Source: CAISIP01 sp965278985 | GTDB taxonomy: Bacteria; Pseudomonadota; Gammaproteobacteria; Burkholderiales; Burkholderiaceae_C | Assembly (NCBI GenBank): GCA_965278985.1 | Contig: OZ257131.1 | Location: forward strand, 3,782,001-3,846,000 | Direction of reading: 5' to 3' | DNA length: 64,000 bases | Shown: positions 16,698 to 25,210 of the stretch, in pieces | Position numbering within the stretch: the stretch's first letter is position 1 | Layout of the letters: each line of letters begins with the position of its first letter | The notes under the pieces: generated by a model | Database searches by the model: none | Told to the model about the DNA's origin: nothing | Seen by the model: only the letters and a program-made list of their open reading frames with translations | Translations under genes and position numbers: made by a program

Positions 16698-17251
16698 GCC
16701 GCGTCACCGTCGCCGGACGCTCCTGGGCCACGCCGTGGCCGCGTGATGAAGCTGCGCAGGGCCGCCACCACGCGCTGGCCGACCTGGCCCAGCATGTGGG
16801 CGGGACCATCGCCGACGATGCGCGAGAGATCCTCCTCGAGGTCCCAGCGCACGTTCTCGACCAGCCAATTGACCTCGGCCGCCAGTTGCACGTCGCCGTC
16901 GATGCGCACAGCCGGTTTCTCACCGCGCAGCGCCGACTGGGCCAGCGTGCCGATGGCCTCGTCGACCACGGTGATGCGCAGGTCCGGCGTGGCGCTGTCG
17001 GCGCCCACGTCCAGCAGGCCGGCGGGCGTGACCAGGAAGGGAATGGACATGCTGCGCCACTGCATGCGCAGCACGCTGCCCTTGTAGCGCAGCAGCCGCT
17101 CCATGGCGGCAGGCTCCTGCATCAGGATGTGGTTGAGCAACAGCACGACGCGCCGCTGCGCCTCGTCGATGGCCCAGGCGGGCGGCTTGAAGTCGGTGCC
17201 CAGGCTCTGTGCAAGACGCTCCAGCATGGAAAAGGGGGACTGTGTTGCCAT
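16694..17251 (-). CDS. ubiJ: Ubiquinone biosynthesis accessory factor UbiJ
   Basis: A 185-residue SCP2-like protein. It keeps the UbiJ pattern: an N-terminal lipid-binding domain with a hydrophobic sheet (MSIPFLVTPAGLLDV, AVRIDGDVQLAAEVNWL) and a helical C-terminal half (WDLEEDLSRIVGDGPAHML). UbiJ presents hydrophobic intermediates to the soluble Ubi complex. It lies between a Tim44-like gene and ubiB, with ubiE one gene further up, a standard quinone cluster. The start codon is inside the loop of an RNA hairpin whose arms include the GGGGGA ribosome-binding sequence (see 17234-17259). Confidence 0.9.
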   Translation of the reverse strand: MATQSPFSMLERLAQSLGTDFKPPAWAIDEAQRRVVLLLNHILMQEPAAMERLLRYKGSVLRMQWRSMSIPFLVTPAGLLDVGADSATPDLRITVVDEAIGTLAQSALRGEKPAVRIDGDVQLAAEVNWLVENVRWDLEEDLSRIVGDGPAHMLGQVGQRVVAALRSFITRPRRGPGASGDGDAA

Positions 17252-17259
17252 AGTCCCCC
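17234..17259 (-). promoter_or_regulatory. Hairpin enclosing the ubiJ start codon
   Basis: On the minus strand, GGGGGAC (17259-17253) and GTCCCCC (17240-17234) form a perfect 7-bp stem with a 12-base loop that contains the ubiJ ATG (17251-17249). The 5' arm is also the only Shine-Dalgarno-like sequence, so folding would hide it. A TTTT run follows the 3' arm. It could limit ubiJ-ubiB translation; this is inference from sequence. Confidence 0.5.
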
Positions 17260-17277
17260 GATTATTCCCCGTAACGT

Positions 17278-17295
17278 GGCTCCGTCGCCGGAGCC
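17278..17295. repeat. Stem-loop between the Tim44-like gene and ubiJ
   Basis: GGCTCCG and CGGAGCC form a perfect 7-bp stem with a 4-base loop, lying in the 65-base gap after the Tim44-like stop. No T-run follows on the minus strand, so it is at best a weak or Rho-assisted terminator, or an mRNA stability element. Confidence 0.45.
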
Positions 17296-17316
17296 CGCCG
17301 GGCCGTGCGGCTTTAC

Positions 17317-18318
17317 TTACTGCAGGGCCTGCACGCCCGCCACCAACCAGCCGCTGTTGCCGGACTTTGGCTTGGTCATGTTCCAGACCTCGCGGAAGGG
17401 GCTGGGGCCGGCAGAGGGCTCCTCGCGGATCATGCCGGAGAACTCCACGCTGGCCAGGTAGTCGTCACCCACGTCCTCGATGCCCAGCAGCTGCGCGTCG
17501 ATCATGACCACGTCCGTGTGGTTGGCGGGGCCGCCCGTATGGGCTTCTCGCTCGGCGAGCTGGTTCTGGATCTCGGCCAGCATCTCGTCCGTCATCATGG
17601 AGCGCAGCGAACGGATGTCTGACTTGTCCCATGCAGCCTGCAGCGTCACGAAGTTGGTCTTGGCCGAGCGCAGGAAACCTTCCACGTCGAAGCCGGCAGG
17701 GATGCCCCAGGTCTGCGAGCCCGACAGGGCAGACCCGATCATCGAACGCTGGGTCTGGGGATTGGCCATCGCCGTGTCCAGTCCGGACATGGTGTTCCGC
17801 TCCCAGGGGCGGGCGGAGGCGTCGTTGCCGACGTTCTCCGGGCGGTAGGGCTTGGGCTCGGCAGCCGGCGACACACCGCCAGCGCCCTGGAACGCGAAGG
17901 GCGCCGCATTGCGTGGCGAAGCCGACGCCTTGGCCCGATTGCGCATGAACCAGCCCACGGCGACCATGATCACCATGGCCAGCAGCCCGAACAGCAGGAT
18001 CTGGCCGAAGGCTTCACCCAGCCCCAGCGAGCTGGCCAGCCAGGCGAGGCCCAGGCCGGCGGCCAGGCCACCCAGCATGGCGCCCATCCCGGGACGGCGC
18101 GGTGCGGCAGCAGCAGCCCCAGCGCTCTGGGCACCGGCGGCCGGTGCGGCACTCTGCTGCCCCGGACCGGACGGCGACTGCGGCGTGGTGGCATTGCGCT
18201 GCGTCACATTGCCCGACTGCTTGCCGAAAGACGAACCGCCGCCCAGTCGGCGCGCATCCGCATCCATGCTGCCCAGCGCCAGCACCATCACCATCAACAC
18301 AGCCCATATTCGATTCAT
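17317..18318 (-). CDS. Tim44-like domain protein, membrane-anchored
   Basis: A 333-residue protein. A signal-like N-terminus (MNRIWAVLMVMVLALGSM) leads into ARRLGGGSSFGKQ, a typical opening for bacterial Tim44-like proteins. A Ser/Ala/Gln-rich linker follows, then two hydrophobic segments near residues 85-130. The Tim44-like domain occupies the last 140 residues (EGFLRSAKTNFVTLQAAWD, and ending in WLVAGVQALQ). The function of bacterial homologues is unsettled. I chose the ATG preceded by GGAG seven bases upstream. It lies between ubiE and ubiJ in the same direction, a common arrangement. Confidence 0.85.
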   Translation of the reverse strand: MNRIWAVLMVMVLALGSMDADARRLGGGSSFGKQSGNVTQRNATTPQSPSGPGQQSAAPAAGAQSAGAAAAAPRRPGMGAMLGGLAAGLGLAWLASSLGLGEAFGQILLFGLLAMVIMVAVGWFMRNRAKASASPRNAAPFAFQGAGGVSPAAEPKPYRPENVGNDASARPWERNTMSGLDTAMANPQTQRSMIGSALSGSQTWGIPAGFDVEGFLRSAKTNFVTLQAAWDKSDIRSLRSMMTDEMLAEIQNQLAEREAHTGGPANHTDVVMIDAQLLGIEDVGDDYLASVEFSGMIREEPSAGPSPFREVWNMTKPKSGNSGWLVAGVQALQ

Positions 18319-18358
18319 GACAGTCTCCATCTAGAAAAACCAGCGCAACCACACGCTC

Positions 18359-19090
18359 TCAGCACTTGATTCCAACATGCAACGCCACAACCCCGCCAGT
18401 GAGGTTGTGATAGTCCACATGCCCGAAGCCAGTTTGCTGCATCAGGCCTTTCAGCTCCTGCTGGCCCGGATGCATGCGGATGGACTCGGCCAGGTACTTG
18501 TAGCTCTCCGCATCACCGGCCACCAGCTTGCCCAATTGGGGCAGCACCTTGAACGAATACCAGTCGTAGGCCTTGGCCAGCGGCTTGGCAACCCGCGAGA
18601 ACTCCAGCACCAGCAGCTTGCCGCCGGGCCGCAGTACGCGGCACATCTCGCGCAGCGCGGCATCCTTGTGCGTCATGTTGCGCAGCCCGAAGGCCACGCT
18701 CACCAGGTCGAAATGGCCATCGGGAAAGGGCAGCGCCTCGGCATCGCAGACCACGGCTGGCACGGCCGCGCCCAGGTCCAGCAGCCGGTCACGCCCGGTG
18801 CGCAGCATGGCTTCGTTGATGTCGCTCAGCACCACCTGCCCGGACTTGCCGACCTTGGCGGCAAAGGCCTTGGCCAGGTCACCGGTGCCGCCGGCGATGT
18901 CCAGCACCTTGTCGCCCTCGCGCAGGTTGGCCACCAGCACGGTGTAGGCCTTCCAGGCGCGGTGCAGGCCCATCGACATGAGGTCGTTCATCACGTCGTA
19001 CTTCGGCGCCACCGAATCGAAGACGCCCCGCACCCGGCGCGCCTTCTCGGACTCGTCCACGGTTTCGTAGCCAAAATGCGTCGCGCTCAT
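18359..19090 (-). CDS. ubiE: Ubiquinone biosynthesis C-methyltransferase UbiE
   Basis: A SAM-dependent class I methyltransferase of 243 residues. Motif I is VLDIAGGTGDLA, and UbiE-specific signatures are present: RVRGVFDSVAPKYDVMNDLMS near the N-terminus and SVAFGLRN in the middle. It methylates the demethoxy ubiquinol precursor. Start ATG 19088-19090 has AGGA eight bases upstream; an ATG nine bases earlier is possible. It heads the ubiE-Tim44-like-ubiJ-ubiB run. A TTGATT/TATTCC pair in the upstream gap is a weak promoter candidate. Confidence 0.95.
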   Translation of the reverse strand: MSATHFGYETVDESEKARRVRGVFDSVAPKYDVMNDLMSMGLHRAWKAYTVLVANLREGDKVLDIAGGTGDLAKAFAAKVGKSGQVVLSDINEAMLRTGRDRLLDLGAAVPAVVCDAEALPFPDGHFDLVSVAFGLRNMTHKDAALREMCRVLRPGGKLLVLEFSRVAKPLAKAYDWYSFKVLPQLGKLVAGDAESYKYLAESIRMHPGQQELKGLMQQTGFGHVDYHNLTGGVVALHVGIKC

Positions 19091-19202
19091 GGTGGTCATC
19101 CTAGAAGGGAAGAGTGGCACGCCCTGCACAACCTTTTCGCTGCGCAGGGAATATGTCGTGAAATAGTTGAATCAACGGACCCGGGATAACCCGCGGCCAG
19201 GC

Positions 19203-19222
19203 CCACTGGCGTGCGTCAGTGG
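19203..19222. repeat. Stem-loop over the DUF971 stop codon
   Basis: CCACTG and CAGTGG are separated by eight bases and overlap the DUF971 stop codon (19216-19218). No T-run is present. It may mark the end of the DUF3683-DUF971 transcript. Confidence 0.35.
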
Positions 19223-19629
19223 TGCCCGCAGGCGTGGCCGCCGGGCACTGCCATGTCGGCATCCCGGTCCACGCCAGCCGCCGCCAGGCGCTCGGCGTAC
19301 TGCTTCCACAGCGCGTCCTGCTGCGAACCCAGGAAGTACAGGTAGTCCCAGGTGAAGATGCCGGTGTCGTGGCCGTCGGAGAAGCGCGGCTGCACGGCGT
19401 AGTTGCCCACGGGCTCCAGCCCTTCCAGGTCGACGCCGCGCTTGCCGGTCTGCAGCACCTCCTGGCCCGGCCCGTGGCCCTGCACCTCGGCCGAAGGGGA
19501 ATACACGCGCATCAGCTCGAAGGGGATGCGGAACGCCGCACCGTCCGAGAAAGACACCTCCAGCACCCGTGACTGGCCGTGCACGGTGATGTCCTGCGGT
19601 GTCGGGGTATCGGGCTTCAGTCCTGCCAT
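19216..19629 (-). CDS. DUF971-family protein
   Basis: A 137-residue DUF971 protein: RVLEVSFSDGAAFRIPFELMRVYSPSAEV near the start, then GNYAVQPRFSDGHDTGIFTWDYL. These segments also occur in the gamma-butyrobetaine-hydroxylase-like N-terminal domain and in Fe-S-related proteins. A His/Cys-containing tail (GGHACGHH) could bind metal. The ATG has GGAG about seven bases upstream and starts only ten bases after the stop of the giant Fe-S/FAD oxidoreductase, so the two are almost certainly co-expressed. Confidence 0.88.
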   Translation of the reverse strand: MAGLKPDTPTPQDITVHGQSRVLEVSFSDGAAFRIPFELMRVYSPSAEVQGHGPGQEVLQTGKRGVDLEGLEPVGNYAVQPRFSDGHDTGIFTWDYLYFLGSQQDALWKQYAERLAAAGVDRDADMAVPGGHACGHH

Positions 19630-19639
19630 GAAATGCTCC

Positions 19640-22600
19640 TCAGACCAGCACGCGCTCGATGCCGCCGGCATTGGCGCGGGCCACATATTGCTCCAGCCAG
19701 TCCGCGCCCAGGATGCGGTTGGCCATCTCGACCACGATGTAGTCGGCCTCCAGCAGGCCATTCTGCAGGTCGTCGCGGTAGCGGCTCAGGCCCTGCAGGC
19801 AGCTGGGGCAGGAAGTCAGGATCTTCACGTTGGCATCCACCGCCACGCCACCGGTCTTGCGCAGCGCGGCCTCGTCCTTGCGCAGTTCTTCTTCCTTGCG
19901 GAAGCGGACCTGCGTGGAGATGTCGGGCCGCGTCACGCCCAGCGTGCCGCTCTCGCCACAGCAGCGGTCGCTCTGCAGTACCTGGTCGGCATTCGCGCCA
20001 CCCACCAGGGCCTTGACGGTTTTCAGCGGCGCCTGCAGCTTCATCGGGCTGTGGCAGGGGTCGTGGTACAGGTAGGCGCCACCCTGCTCCGCGTCCAGCC
20101 GGATGTTCTTTTCCAGCAGGTATTCGTGGATGTCGATGATGCGGCAGCCCGGGAAGATGTCCTCGAACTTGTAGCCCTGCAGCTGGTCGTAACACGTCCC
20201 ACAGCTCACCACCACCGTCTTGATGTCCAGGTAGTTCAGCGTGTTGGCCACGCGGTGGAACAACACCCGGTTGTCGGTGATGATCTTCTCCGCCTTGTCG
20301 AACTGGCCCGATCCGCGCTGCGGGTAGCCGCAGCACAGGTAGCCCGGCGGCAGCACGGTCTGCACGCCCGCATGCCACAACATGGCCTGCGTCGCCAGGC
20401 CCACCTGGCTGAACAGGCGCTCCGAGCCACAGCCGGGGAAGTAGAACACCGCCTCGGTCTCGGCCGTGGTGGCCTGCGGGTTGCGGATGATCGGCACATA
20501 GTCCGCATCCTCGATGTCCAGCAGCGCCCGCGCCGTCTTCTTGGGCAGGCCACCAGGCATCTTCTTGTTGATGAAGTGGATGACCTGTTCCTTGATGGGC
20601 GCCTTGCCCACCGTGGCCGGCGGGTGTGCGGTCTGCTTGCGCACCACCGGCTTCATCAGGTCGTTGACCAGGCGCTGGACCTTGAAGCCCACGTCCACCA
20701 TGCCCGTGCGCATCATCTTGATGGTCTGCGGGTTGGTGGCGTTGAGGAACAGCATCGCTGCCGCATTGCCGGGTCGGAAGGACTTCTGGCCCATCTTGCG
20801 CAGCAGGTTGCGCATGTTCATCGAGACGTCGCCGAAGTCGATGTTCACCGGGCACGGCGAGAGGCACTTGTGGCAGACCGTGCAGTGGTCGGCCACGTCC
20901 TCGAACTCTTCCCAGTGCTTGATGCTCACGCCGCGGCGCGTCTGCTCTTCATACAAGAAGGCTTCCACCAGCAGCGAGGTGGCCAGGATCTTGTTGCGCG
21001 GGCTGTAGAGCAGGTTGGCGCGCGGCACGTGCGTGGCACAGACGGGTTTGCACTTGCCGCAGCGCAGGCAGTCCTTGATGGAATCGGAGATGGCACCGAT
21101 GTCGGACTGCTGCATGATCAGCGACTCGTGTCCCATCAGCCCGAAGCTGGGCGTGTAGGCGTTGGTCAGGTCCGCGTACATCAGGTCGCGGCCCAGGCCC
21201 ATGGATTCGGCATTGCGCAGCGACGGGTCACGCAGCAGTTTGCCCTTGTTGAAGCGGCCCTCGGGGTCGATGCGGCGCTTGTAGTCCGTGAAGGGTGCCA
21301 GCTCCTCGTCGGTCAGAAACTCCAGCTTCGTGATGCCGATGCCATGCTCGCCCGAGATCACGCCGTCCAGCGACCGTGCCAGCGCCATGATGCGTTTGAC
21401 CGCGGCATGCGCCGCCTGCAGCATCTCGTAGTCGTCGCTGTTGACGGGGATGTTGGTGTGCACGTTGCCGTCGCCGGCATGCATGTGCAGCGCCACCCAC
21501 ACGCGGCCCTTGAGCACGCGCTTGTGGATGGCATCGCATTCCTGCAGGATCGGCTCGAAGGCCGCGCCCGCGAAAATGGCGCGCAGTGGCGCCTTGATCT
21601 GCGTCTTCCAGCTGGCGCGCAGGCTGTGGTCCTGCAGCTGCGGGAACAGCGCGTCCACGTCATTCAGCCACCCCTCCCACTCGGCGCGCACAGTGCGCAC
21701 CAGGTGCAGGGCCTGCAACACGCGGTCTTCCAGGAGTTCGGCCGACGCGATGGGGCCGGCGTCGTCCTGCTTGCCCAGCGGCAGGTTGCCCTGGCTGAAG
21801 AACTCGGCCAGCGCATCGCACAGCGCGATCTTGTTGCGCAGCGACAGCTCGATGTTGATGCGCTCGATGCCGTCCGTGTACTCGGCCATGCGCGGCAACG
21901 GAATCACGACGTCCTCGTTGATCTTGAAGGCGTTGGTGTGGCGGCTGATGGCGGCCGTGCGCTTGCGGTCCAGCCAGAACTTCTTGCGGGCGTCGGCGCT
22001 CACGGCCACGAAGCCCTCGCCGCCCCGGCTGTTGGCCAGGCGCACCACCTCGGAGGCGGCCCGGGCCACGTCGTCCGCATCGTTACCCGAGATGTCGCCG
22101 AACAGCACCATCTTCGGCAGGCCGGTGGTGCCGGCCTTGGCCACGCGCTTGGACTTGGTGGCGTAGCCCACCGCCTTCAGGTAACGGTCGTCCAGGTGCT
22201 CCAGGCCGGCCAGCAGCACGCCGGTGCGCTTCTGCTCGGCGAACATGAAGTCGATGATGTCGACGATGCCGGGCACGGCGTCCTTGGCGTTGCCGAAGAA
22301 CTCCAGGCACACCGTGCGCGTATGCTCGGGCATCTTGTGCACCACCCAGCGCGCGCTGGTGATCAGGCCGTCGCAGCCTTCCTTCTGGATGCCGGGCAGC
22401 CCGCTCAGGAACTTGTCGGTGACGTCCTTGCCCAGGCCTTCCTTGCGGAAGCTGGCGCCGGGGATGTCCATGCGTTCGGTGCGCTCCAGCGTACGGCCGT
22501 CGGCCTGGTAGTAGTTGAGCTCGAAGCTCGCGACCTCGGCGTCGTGGATCTTGCCCAGGTTGTGGTCCAGGCGAATCACTTCCAGCCACTTGGCCTCGGG

Positions 22601-23581
22601 CGTGACCATGCGCCAGGAGGCCAGGTTGTCCAGCGCCGTGCCCCACAGCACGGCCTTCTTGCCACCCGCGTTCATGGCGATGTTGCCGCCGATACAGGAT
22701 GCCTCGGCCGAGGTCGGGTCCACCGCGAACACGAAGCCGCCGCGCTCGGCGGCGTCGGCCACGCGCTGCGTGACCACGCCCGCTTCCGTCCAGATGGTCG
22801 GCACGGCGTGCGCGACGCCGCGCAGCGGCAGCATCTCCACCTCGGTCATGGCTTCGAGCTTCTCGGTGTTGATGACCGCGCTCTTCCAGGTCAGCGGGCA
22901 GGCGCCGCCGGTGTAGCCCGTGCCGCCCCCGCGCGGAATGATGGTCAGGCCCAGCTCGATGCAGCCCTTGACCAGGCCGGCCATCTCGGCTTCGGAGTCC
23001 GGCGTGAGCACGACGAAGGGGTATTCCACGCGCCAGTCGGTCGCGTCCGTCACGTGCGAGACGCGGCTCAGGCCGTCGAACTTGATGTTGTCCTTGGCCG
23101 TCAGCTTGCCGAGGACTTTCTGGCTGCGGCGGCGCAGCCGCTCCACTTCCACGAAGCCGGCATCGAAATCGGCCACCGTGCGGCGCGCGGCCTGCAGCAG
23201 CTCGACCACCATGGCATCACGCTCGCGGTCCTGCTCGGGCGTGCGGCGTTTCTCCACCTCGGCGAGACGGTGCTGCAGCGCCTCGACCAGCAGGCGGCGG
23301 CGCTTGGGGTTGTCGAGCAGGTCGTCCTGCAGGTACGGGTTGCGCTGCACCACCCAGATGTCGCCCAGCACCTCGTACAACATGCGCGCGGAGCGGCCCG
23401 TGCGGCGCTCGCCGCGCAGGCTCTGCAGCGTGTCCCAGGCGGTATCGCCGAGCAGCCGCATCACGATCTCGCGGTCGGAGAAGGAGGTGTAGTTGTACGG
23501 AATCTCCCGGACACGCGTGTTCGGCGACGGCAGCGTCGCGTGGGCTGGCACAAGGTGGTCGATGCGGGTCGGGGCGTTCAT
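19640..23581 (-). CDS. DUF3683/FAD-linked oxidase/Fe-S/CCG-domain fusion oxidoreductase
   Basis: A 1313-residue protein that fuses the parts of a multi-subunit 2-hydroxyacid dehydrogenase. An N-terminal region (about 1-160) comes first. An FAD-binding PCMH domain follows, with PRGGGTGYTGGACPL near residue 212, then an FAD-oxidase C-terminal domain with the HMHAGDGNVHTNIP segment. Two 4Fe-4S motifs lie near residues 838 (CLRCGKCKPVC) and 900 (CTVCHKCLSPC). Two CCG domains follow (PGCG with CCGYPQRG, then SCGTCYDQL, DPCHSP and RCCGESG). D-lactate or glycolate oxidation is likely by analogy with Dld, GlcDEF and LldE; the substrate is not proved. It diverges from ugpB. Confidence 0.85.
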   Translation of the reverse strand: MNAPTRIDHLVPAHATLPSPNTRVREIPYNYTSFSDREIVMRLLGDTAWDTLQSLRGERRTGRSARMLYEVLGDIWVVQRNPYLQDDLLDNPKRRRLLVEALQHRLAEVEKRRTPEQDRERDAMVVELLQAARRTVADFDAGFVEVERLRRRSQKVLGKLTAKDNIKFDGLSRVSHVTDATDWRVEYPFVVLTPDSEAEMAGLVKGCIELGLTIIPRGGGTGYTGGACPLTWKSAVINTEKLEAMTEVEMLPLRGVAHAVPTIWTEAGVVTQRVADAAERGGFVFAVDPTSAEASCIGGNIAMNAGGKKAVLWGTALDNLASWRMVTPEAKWLEVIRLDHNLGKIHDAEVASFELNYYQADGRTLERTERMDIPGASFRKEGLGKDVTDKFLSGLPGIQKEGCDGLITSARWVVHKMPEHTRTVCLEFFGNAKDAVPGIVDIIDFMFAEQKRTGVLLAGLEHLDDRYLKAVGYATKSKRVAKAGTTGLPKMVLFGDISGNDADDVARAASEVVRLANSRGGEGFVAVSADARKKFWLDRKRTAAISRHTNAFKINEDVVIPLPRMAEYTDGIERINIELSLRNKIALCDALAEFFSQGNLPLGKQDDAGPIASAELLEDRVLQALHLVRTVRAEWEGWLNDVDALFPQLQDHSLRASWKTQIKAPLRAIFAGAAFEPILQECDAIHKRVLKGRVWVALHMHAGDGNVHTNIPVNSDDYEMLQAAHAAVKRIMALARSLDGVISGEHGIGITKLEFLTDEELAPFTDYKRRIDPEGRFNKGKLLRDPSLRNAESMGLGRDLMYADLTNAYTPSFGLMGHESLIMQQSDIGAISDSIKDCLRCGKCKPVCATHVPRANLLYSPRNKILATSLLVEAFLYEEQTRRGVSIKHWEEFEDVADHCTVCHKCLSPCPVNIDFGDVSMNMRNLLRKMGQKSFRPGNAAAMLFLNATNPQTIKMMRTGMVDVGFKVQRLVNDLMKPVVRKQTAHPPATVGKAPIKEQVIHFINKKMPGGLPKKTARALLDIEDADYVPIIRNPQATTAETEAVFYFPGCGSERLFSQVGLATQAMLWHAGVQTVLPPGYLCCGYPQRGSGQFDKAEKIITDNRVLFHRVANTLNYLDIKTVVVSCGTCYDQLQGYKFEDIFPGCRIIDIHEYLLEKNIRLDAEQGGAYLYHDPCHSPMKLQAPLKTVKALVGGANADQVLQSDRCCGESGTLGVTRPDISTQVRFRKEEELRKDEAALRKTGGVAVDANVKILTSCPSCLQGLSRYRDDLQNGLLEADYIVVEMANRILGADWLEQYVARANAGGIERVLV

Positions 23582-23755
23582 GGAGTGTCTGGAAGGCCCA
23601 CCGGTGCGAGCCCTGGGAGGCGCTGGGAGTGCGTCGCTATCGCGTCAGCGACCGGCGCATTTGGCCACATCCGCGAAAGCCTTGCATGTTAACGCAGCGC
23701 AGCAAATTCCATCTTGCAAGGGTCTCACCTATGGAAACCCCTGGGTCAAGGGCCG

Positions 23756-23798
23756 ATGTCACCGATGTTTAATGCACCTGTCACATGGCGCGGATAGT
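23756..23798 (+). promoter_or_regulatory. Candidate Pho-box array and -10 element before ugpB
   Basis: Three 7-base half-sites repeat at 11-bp spacing: ATGTCAC (23756), GTTTAAT (23767) and CTGTCAC (23778), matching CTGTCAT/C at 6, 4 and 7 positions. Eight bases after the last comes GATAGT (23793-23798), a plausible -10 box. The E. coli ugp operon is a known PhoB target. The rest of the 298-base divergent gap (23582-23879) shows nothing further that I can support. Confidence 0.55.
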
Positions 23799-23879
23799 CT
23801 GCGCAGCTTCCCAGCCCGGCATCCGGGGCAAGGCGTTCCTACGCTGAGCACCCGAAGGCCCCCCCTACAAGGACTTGAA

Positions 23880-25187
23880 ATGAAATTGAAACTCGTCGCG
23901 CTGTCCCTGACCGCGGCCTTCGCCGGCGGCGCCATGGCCCAGACCGAGATCCAGTGGTGGCATTCGATGACCGCGGTGAACGGCGAGGTGGTCAACGACC
24001 TGGCCAAGAACTTCAATGCCAGCCAGAAGGCCTACAAAATCGTGCCCACCTACAAGGGCACCTACGACGAGTCCTTCACCGCCGCAGTTGCCGCGTTCCG
24101 CGCCGGCAACGCCCCGCACATCCTGCAGGTCTTCGAAGTAGGCACCGCCACGATGATGGCCAGCAAGGGCGTGACCGTGCCGGTGGGCAAGGTCATGAAG
24201 GACTCGGGCGAGAAGTTCGACCCCAAGGCCTACGTCTCTGCCGTTGCCGGTTACTACACGGCACCCAGCGGCGAGATGCTGAGCTTCCCGTTCAACAGCT
24301 CCACCACGGTCTTCTATTACAACAAGGACGCTTTCAAGGCCGCCGGACTGGACGCCAGCAAGGCGCCCAGCACCTGGCCTGAAGTGGCGCTGGCTGCCGC
24401 CAAGCTCAAGGCCAGCGGCCACAAGTGCCCCATCTCCATCGCCTGGCAGGGCTGGACGCAGCTGGAGAGCTTCTCGGCCTGGCACAACGTAGAGTTCGCG
24501 ACCAAGGGCAACGGCCTGCAGGGCATGGACGCCCGCATGAAGGTCAATTCGCCGCTGCACGTGCGCCACATCGAGAACCTGGCCAACATGGCCAAGCAGG
24601 GCCTTTTCGTCTACAAGGGCCGCGCCAACGCGCCCGAGGCCAGCTTCGTGTCCGGCGAGTGCGCCATGATGACCACGTCGACCGGCTTCTATGGCAACGT
24701 CAAGGCCAACGCGAAGTTCGATTTCGGCCTGGCCCCGCTGCCCTACTACCCCGATGTGCCCGGCGCGCCGCAGAACACCGTGATCGGCGGCGCCAGCCTG
24801 TGGGTCATCGCCGGCAAGAAGGCCGACGAGTACAAGGGCGTCGCGCAGTTCTTCAATTACCTGTCCAAGCCCGATGTGCAGGCCGCCACGCACCAGCGCA
24901 CCGGCTACCTGCCCATCACCACGGCTGCCTTCGAGCTCACCGAGAAGTCCGGCTTCTACGGCAAGAACCCCGGCACCGACGTGGGCGTGAACCAGATGAT
25001 CCGCAAGACCACCGACAAGTCGCGCGGCATCCGCCTGGGCAACTATGTGCAGATCCGCACCATCGAGGACGAGGAACTCGAACAGGTGTGGGCCGGCAAG
25101 AAGACCGCCAAGGAAGGGCTGGACGCTATCGTGCAACGCGGCAACGAACTGCTGGAACGCTTCGAGAAAGCCAACAAGAAGGGCTGA
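23880..25187 (+). CDS. ugpB: Glycerol-3-phosphate ABC transporter, periplasmic binding protein
   Basis: A 435-residue periplasmic solute-binding protein with a clear signal peptide (MKLKLVALSLTAAFAGGAMA followed by QTEI). The mature part begins EIQWWHSM and contains NAPHILQVFEVGTATMMAS and GEMLSFPFNSSTTVFYYNKDAF, characteristic of UgpB, which binds sn-glycerol 3-phosphate and glycerophosphocholine. AAGGA lies five to six bases before the ATG. First gene of ugpBAECQ; the Pho-box array lies 80-125 bases upstream. Spacing to ugpA is 23 bases. Confidence 0.95.
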   Translation: MKLKLVALSLTAAFAGGAMAQTEIQWWHSMTAVNGEVVNDLAKNFNASQKAYKIVPTYKGTYDESFTAAVAAFRAGNAPHILQVFEVGTATMMASKGVTVPVGKVMKDSGEKFDPKAYVSAVAGYYTAPSGEMLSFPFNSSTTVFYYNKDAFKAAGLDASKAPSTWPEVALAAAKLKASGHKCPISIAWQGWTQLESFSAWHNVEFATKGNGLQGMDARMKVNSPLHVRHIENLANMAKQGLFVYKGRANAPEASFVSGECAMMTTSTGFYGNVKANAKFDFGLAPLPYYPDVPGAPQNTVIGGASLWVIAGKKADEYKGVAQFFNYLSKPDVQAATHQRTGYLPITTAAFELTEKSGFYGKNPGTDVGVNQMIRKTTDKSRGIRLGNYVQIRTIEDEELEQVWAGKKTAKEGLDAIVQRGNELLERFEKANKKG

Positions 25188-25210
25188 GCCGGCGCGCCGA
25201 TCCTGCTCTC

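Noticed and set aside
19403..23692. A 1429-codon open frame on the plus strand opposite the DUF3683 oxidoreductase
   Set aside because: It is antisense to a gene with clear FAD and Fe-S motifs. Long open frames opposite real genes are expected at this GC content; the translation is a low-complexity His/Gln/Val/Leu-rich string with no domain.
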